Origin: Micromonospora sp. MH99
GTDB taxonomy: Bacteria; Actinomycetota; Actinomycetes; Mycobacteriales; Micromonosporaceae
Assembly: GCF_021442385.1 (NCBI RefSeq)
Contig: NZ_MUZA01000067.1
Span: 1-33,753, forward strand
DNA length: 33,753 bases
Direction: 5' to 3'
In this document: positions 31,894-33,753 of the stretch, in pieces
Position numbering within the stretch: position 1 is the stretch's first letter
How the letters are laid out: each line of letters opens with the position of its first letter
Made by a program: the position numbers and the translations under genes
The notes under the pieces: model-generated
The model's input: only the letters and a program-made list of their open reading frames with translations
Told to the model about the DNA's origin: nothing
Database searches by the model: none

Positions 31894-33192
31894 GTGACCG
31901 TGACCGACAGCAGCCTCCCGCCGCCGACGCGGTACTCCCTGACCGACGACCTGCTCTGGCGTGGCCTGATCCAGGACTCGACAGGCCTCGACGAGCTGCG
32001 CGAGCTGCTCGACGGCGGGGAGGCCACCACCTATTACGTGGGCTTCGACCCCACCGCGCAGAGCCTGCACGTCGGCTCGCTCATGCAGGTCACCACTGCC
32101 CGCCGTCTGCAACTCGCGGGTCACCGCCCGTTGCTCCTGGTGGGCGGGGCGACCGGGCAGATCGGCGACCCGAAGGAGAGCGCCGAGCGGACGCTCAACC
32201 CGCCTGAGGTGATCGCCGGCTGGGTCGAGCGGATCCGCGAGCAGCTCGCGCCCTTCGTGTCGTACACGGGGGAGAACGCGGCGCAGCTGGTCAACAACCT
32301 GGACTGGACCGGCGAGATGTCGGTCGTCGAGTTCCTCCGCGACGTGGGCAAGCACTTCCCGGTCAACAAGATGCTCGCCCGGGAGGTGGTGCGCGCGCGG
32401 CTGGAGACGGGGATCAGCTTCACCGAGTTCAGCTACCAGCTGCTGCAGGCCAACGATTTCTTCGAGCTGCACCGCCGGCACGGCTGCCAACTTCAGTTCG
32501 GTGGGTCCGACCAGTGGGGCAACATCACCGCCGGCGTCGACTACGTCCGGCGCCGGGGTGCGGGGCCGGTCCAGGCGTTCACCACGCCGCTGGTCACCAA
32601 GGCCGACGGCACGAAGTTCGGCAAGACCGAGGGCGGCGCCGTCTGGCTCGATCCCACCCTGACCAGCCCGTACGCCTTCTACCAGTTCTGGCTCAACGTC
32701 GACGATCGGGAGGTCGACCGCTACCTGCGGTACTTCAGCTTCCGCTCCCGCGACGAGCTGGAGGAGCTGGCGAAGGCGACGGCCGAGCGGCCGGCGGCCC
32801 GGCTGGCCCAGCGGGCCCTCGCCGAGGAGCTGACCACCCTGGTGCACGGCCCCGAGGAGACCCGGCAGGCGGTCGCCGCCAGCCAGGCGCTGTTCGGGCG
32901 CGGTTCGCTGGACGATCTGGCAGCGGAGACGCTGCGCGCGGCGCTGACCGAGGCCGGTCTGGTGCGGATCCCTGGCGAGCTGCCGGACGTGGCGGGCCTC
33001 TTGCGGGACTCCGGGCTGGTGACGGGGCTCAAGGAGGCACGGCGCGTGATCGCGGAGGGCGGTGCCTATGTGAACAACAACCGGGTGACCGAGGTGGACG
33101 CCACGGTGTCCACGGACGACCTGCTGCACGGTCGGTACCTGGTGCTGCGCCGGGGAAAGCGGTCGTTCGCAGGCGTTGAGCTGGGCGAATAG
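31894..33192 (+). CDS. tyrS: Tyrosyl-tRNA synthetase
   Basis: This class I synthetase charges tRNA-Tyr. The 432-residue product shows TYYVGFDPTAQSLHVGSL with HVGSL as the HIGH motif (about 53-57), the tyrosine/tRNA-site FSYQLLQANDFFELH and GGSDQWGNITAG (about 205-216), KFGKTEGG as the KMSKS equivalent (about 244-251), and a C-terminal S4 RNA-binding domain (about 370-430, ARRVIAEGGAYVNNNRV). The KFGKT form marks the TyrS branch common in Gram-positives. GGGGGAG about 6 nt before GTG 31894 supports the start. The gene is directly upstream of an rRNA operon and is closed by a hairpin at 33218-33257. Confidence 0.97.
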   Translation: MTVTDSSLPPPTRYSLTDDLLWRGLIQDSTGLDELRELLDGGEATTYYVGFDPTAQSLHVGSLMQVTTARRLQLAGHRPLLLVGGATGQIGDPKESAERTLNPPEVIAGWVERIREQLAPFVSYTGENAAQLVNNLDWTGEMSVVEFLRDVGKHFPVNKMLAREVVRARLETGISFTEFSYQLLQANDFFELHRRHGCQLQFGGSDQWGNITAGVDYVRRRGAGPVQAFTTPLVTKADGTKFGKTEGGAVWLDPTLTSPYAFYQFWLNVDDREVDRYLRYFSFRSRDELEELAKATAERPAARLAQRALAEELTTLVHGPEETRQAVAASQALFGRGSLDDLAAETLRAALTEAGLVRIPGELPDVAGLLRDSGLVTGLKEARRVIAEGGAYVNNNRVTEVDATVSTDDLLHGRYLVLRRGKRSFAGVELGE

Positions 33193-33217
33193 TCGGTTGT
33201 CGACGATGTGACGGGGG

Positions 33218-33257
33218 ACGCGTCCGGCTGATTTGACGATCATCGGGCCGGACGCGT
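33218..33257 (+). terminator. tyrS terminator
   Basis: ACGCGTCCGGC (33218-33228) pairs perfectly with GCCGGACGCGT (33247-33257) around an 18-nt loop, followed by the pyrimidine-rich AACTTTCTCTCT. It ends tyrS transcription before the rRNA region and overlaps rRNA promoter P1. Confidence 0.75.
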
Positions 33258-33262
33258 AACTT
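33233..33262 (+). promoter_or_regulatory. rRNA operon promoter P1
   Basis: TTGACG (33233-33238) and TAACTT (33257-33262) are separated by 18 nt. The -35 lies in the loop of the tyrS terminator hairpin and the -10 starts on the last base of its 3' arm. Confidence 0.6.
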
Positions 33263-33397
33263 TCTCTCTGCCAGCGCGGAACGGACGAAACAGGCGAAAG
33301 CCTGAAGCGGCCGGAGCGCGGCGACGACCTCGGGGTCGGGCTGGTTCGCCGGCCGGATCCCGCCGGGTGGTGCCCACGGAAACGCCGCGAGGCGGAT

Positions 33398-33426
33398 TTG
33401 GTGCGGCGGAACCGACCGGGTAAGGT
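33398..33426 (+). promoter_or_regulatory. rRNA operon promoter P2
   Basis: TTGGTG (33398-33403), 17-nt spacer, TAAGGT (33421-33426). The context CGGGTAAGGTAGT nearly repeats that of P3. Confidence 0.65.
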
Positions 33427-33567
33427 AGTCAGCCGGCAGGGAAACGGGCGAGCAAGCGGGAAACCGCTGCGGCCGGCCTGCCACCACCGTGACGAGAGCG
33501 GCGCAAGCCGGTCGAGACATGGTGCCCGCAACACGGTAGAAAGCACGACGAACCGCGAAACACCGGT

Positions 33568-33596
33568 TTGACACGGCAGAAACCAGCGGGTAACGT
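33568..33596 (+). promoter_or_regulatory. rRNA operon promoter P3
   Basis: A perfect TTGACA (33568-33573), 17-nt spacer, TAACGT (33591-33596), the strongest of the three. Transcription would start near 33603, giving a leader of more than 150 nt before 16S. Confidence 0.8.
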
Positions 33597-33683
33597 AGTA
33601 AAAGTGCCTGGCGCTGGAAAGCGCTGAGCACCGGAACGAAAAGCCCCGGGATGGTGGCCCACTGGTTGGGTCTTCTGATCGGT

Positions 33684-33753
33684 GTGTGGTTGTTCTTTGA
33701 GAACTCAACAGGGTGCTTGTAAAGCCAGTGCCAATTATGATTTATACCCCGGA
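33684..33753 (+). other. Pre-16S rRNA leader with boxA-like antiterminator (truncated)
   Basis: The segment with TGTTCTTTGAGAACTCAACA resembles the boxA antitermination region of actinobacterial rRNA leaders, where Nus factors load. GTTCT/AGAAC can form a small stem. The following AT-rich stretch (AATTATGATTTATA) is typical of the leader before mature 16S in Micromonospora-type rrn operons. The 16S gene is not reached before the window ends. Confidence 0.75.

Larger units (their letters stand above)
33193..33753 (+). other. 561-nt non-coding rRNA control region
   Basis: After tyrS no protein gene is supported to the right edge. The stretch holds the tyrS terminator, three tandem promoters with decreasing distance to 16S, and the antitermination leader. 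Open frames on the - strand here are GC-bias artefacts. Between P2 and P3 (33430-33560) I see no further convincing element beyond a weak TAGAAA near 33537. Confidence 0.7.

Noticed and set aside
31090..33708. Long - strand open frame across tyrS and the rRNA promoter region
   Set aside because: It is antisense to tyrS and runs through promoters and a terminator; composition is low-complexity.

Overview
The window is high-GC actinobacterial DNA. Codon bias, gene order and the pre-16S leader at the right edge point to Micromonosporaceae (Micromonospora or a close relative). That placement is inference from memory, not from a search. No insertion sequence, CRISPR array, tRNA gene or clear pseudogene was seen. 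The 16S gene itself lies just beyond the right edge.

Left block (1-6554, + strand): translation genes. infC, rpmI and rplT follow a long, hairpin-rich leader, and infC most likely starts at a rare ATC codon. Next come a SpoU/TrmH-type RNA methyltransferase, then pheS-pheT behind a leader with a short ORF and mutually exclusive hairpins, closed by a strong terminator.

Accessory block (6730-12454): a + strand flavodoxin-fold reductase converges on a tightly overlapping - strand operon. In transcription order the operon holds a family-1 glycosyltransferase, a Rieske dioxygenase alpha subunit, its beta subunit, an MFS exporter, a carboxymuconolactone-decarboxylase-like protein and an unrecognised cysteine-rich protein. 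It looks like a small 'hydroxylate, glycosylate, export' cassette for an aromatic compound, sitting between two housekeeping operons. Its substrate is unknown.

Arginine block (12964-21578, + strand): argC-argJ-argB-argD-argF-argR-argG-argH forms one operon, with 4-nt overlaps from argJ to argG. The argC promoter carries palindromes resembling ARG boxes, the expected target of the ArgR encoded inside the operon. ArgD has an odd Thr-rich tail.

Mixed block (21586-31799): a MmcQ/YjbR protein, a 69-nt inverted-repeat element, a small HTH protein divergent from a 3-methyladenine DNA glycosylase, a BNR-repeat protein coupled to a MoaD/ThiS-like protein ending in Gly-Gly, a luciferase-like monooxygenase with its FMN reductase, two tandem-domain universal stress proteins, a GNAT acetyltransferase, a membrane protein fused to a GNAT-like domain, a CNNM/CorC-type transporter and a PaaI-like thioesterase. 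Four of these genes appear leaderless, each with a -10 hexamer exactly 6 nt before the start codon.

Right block (31894-33753): tyrS, then a terminator hairpin that physically overlaps the first of three tandem rRNA promoters, then the pre-16S leader with a boxA-like antitermination element.
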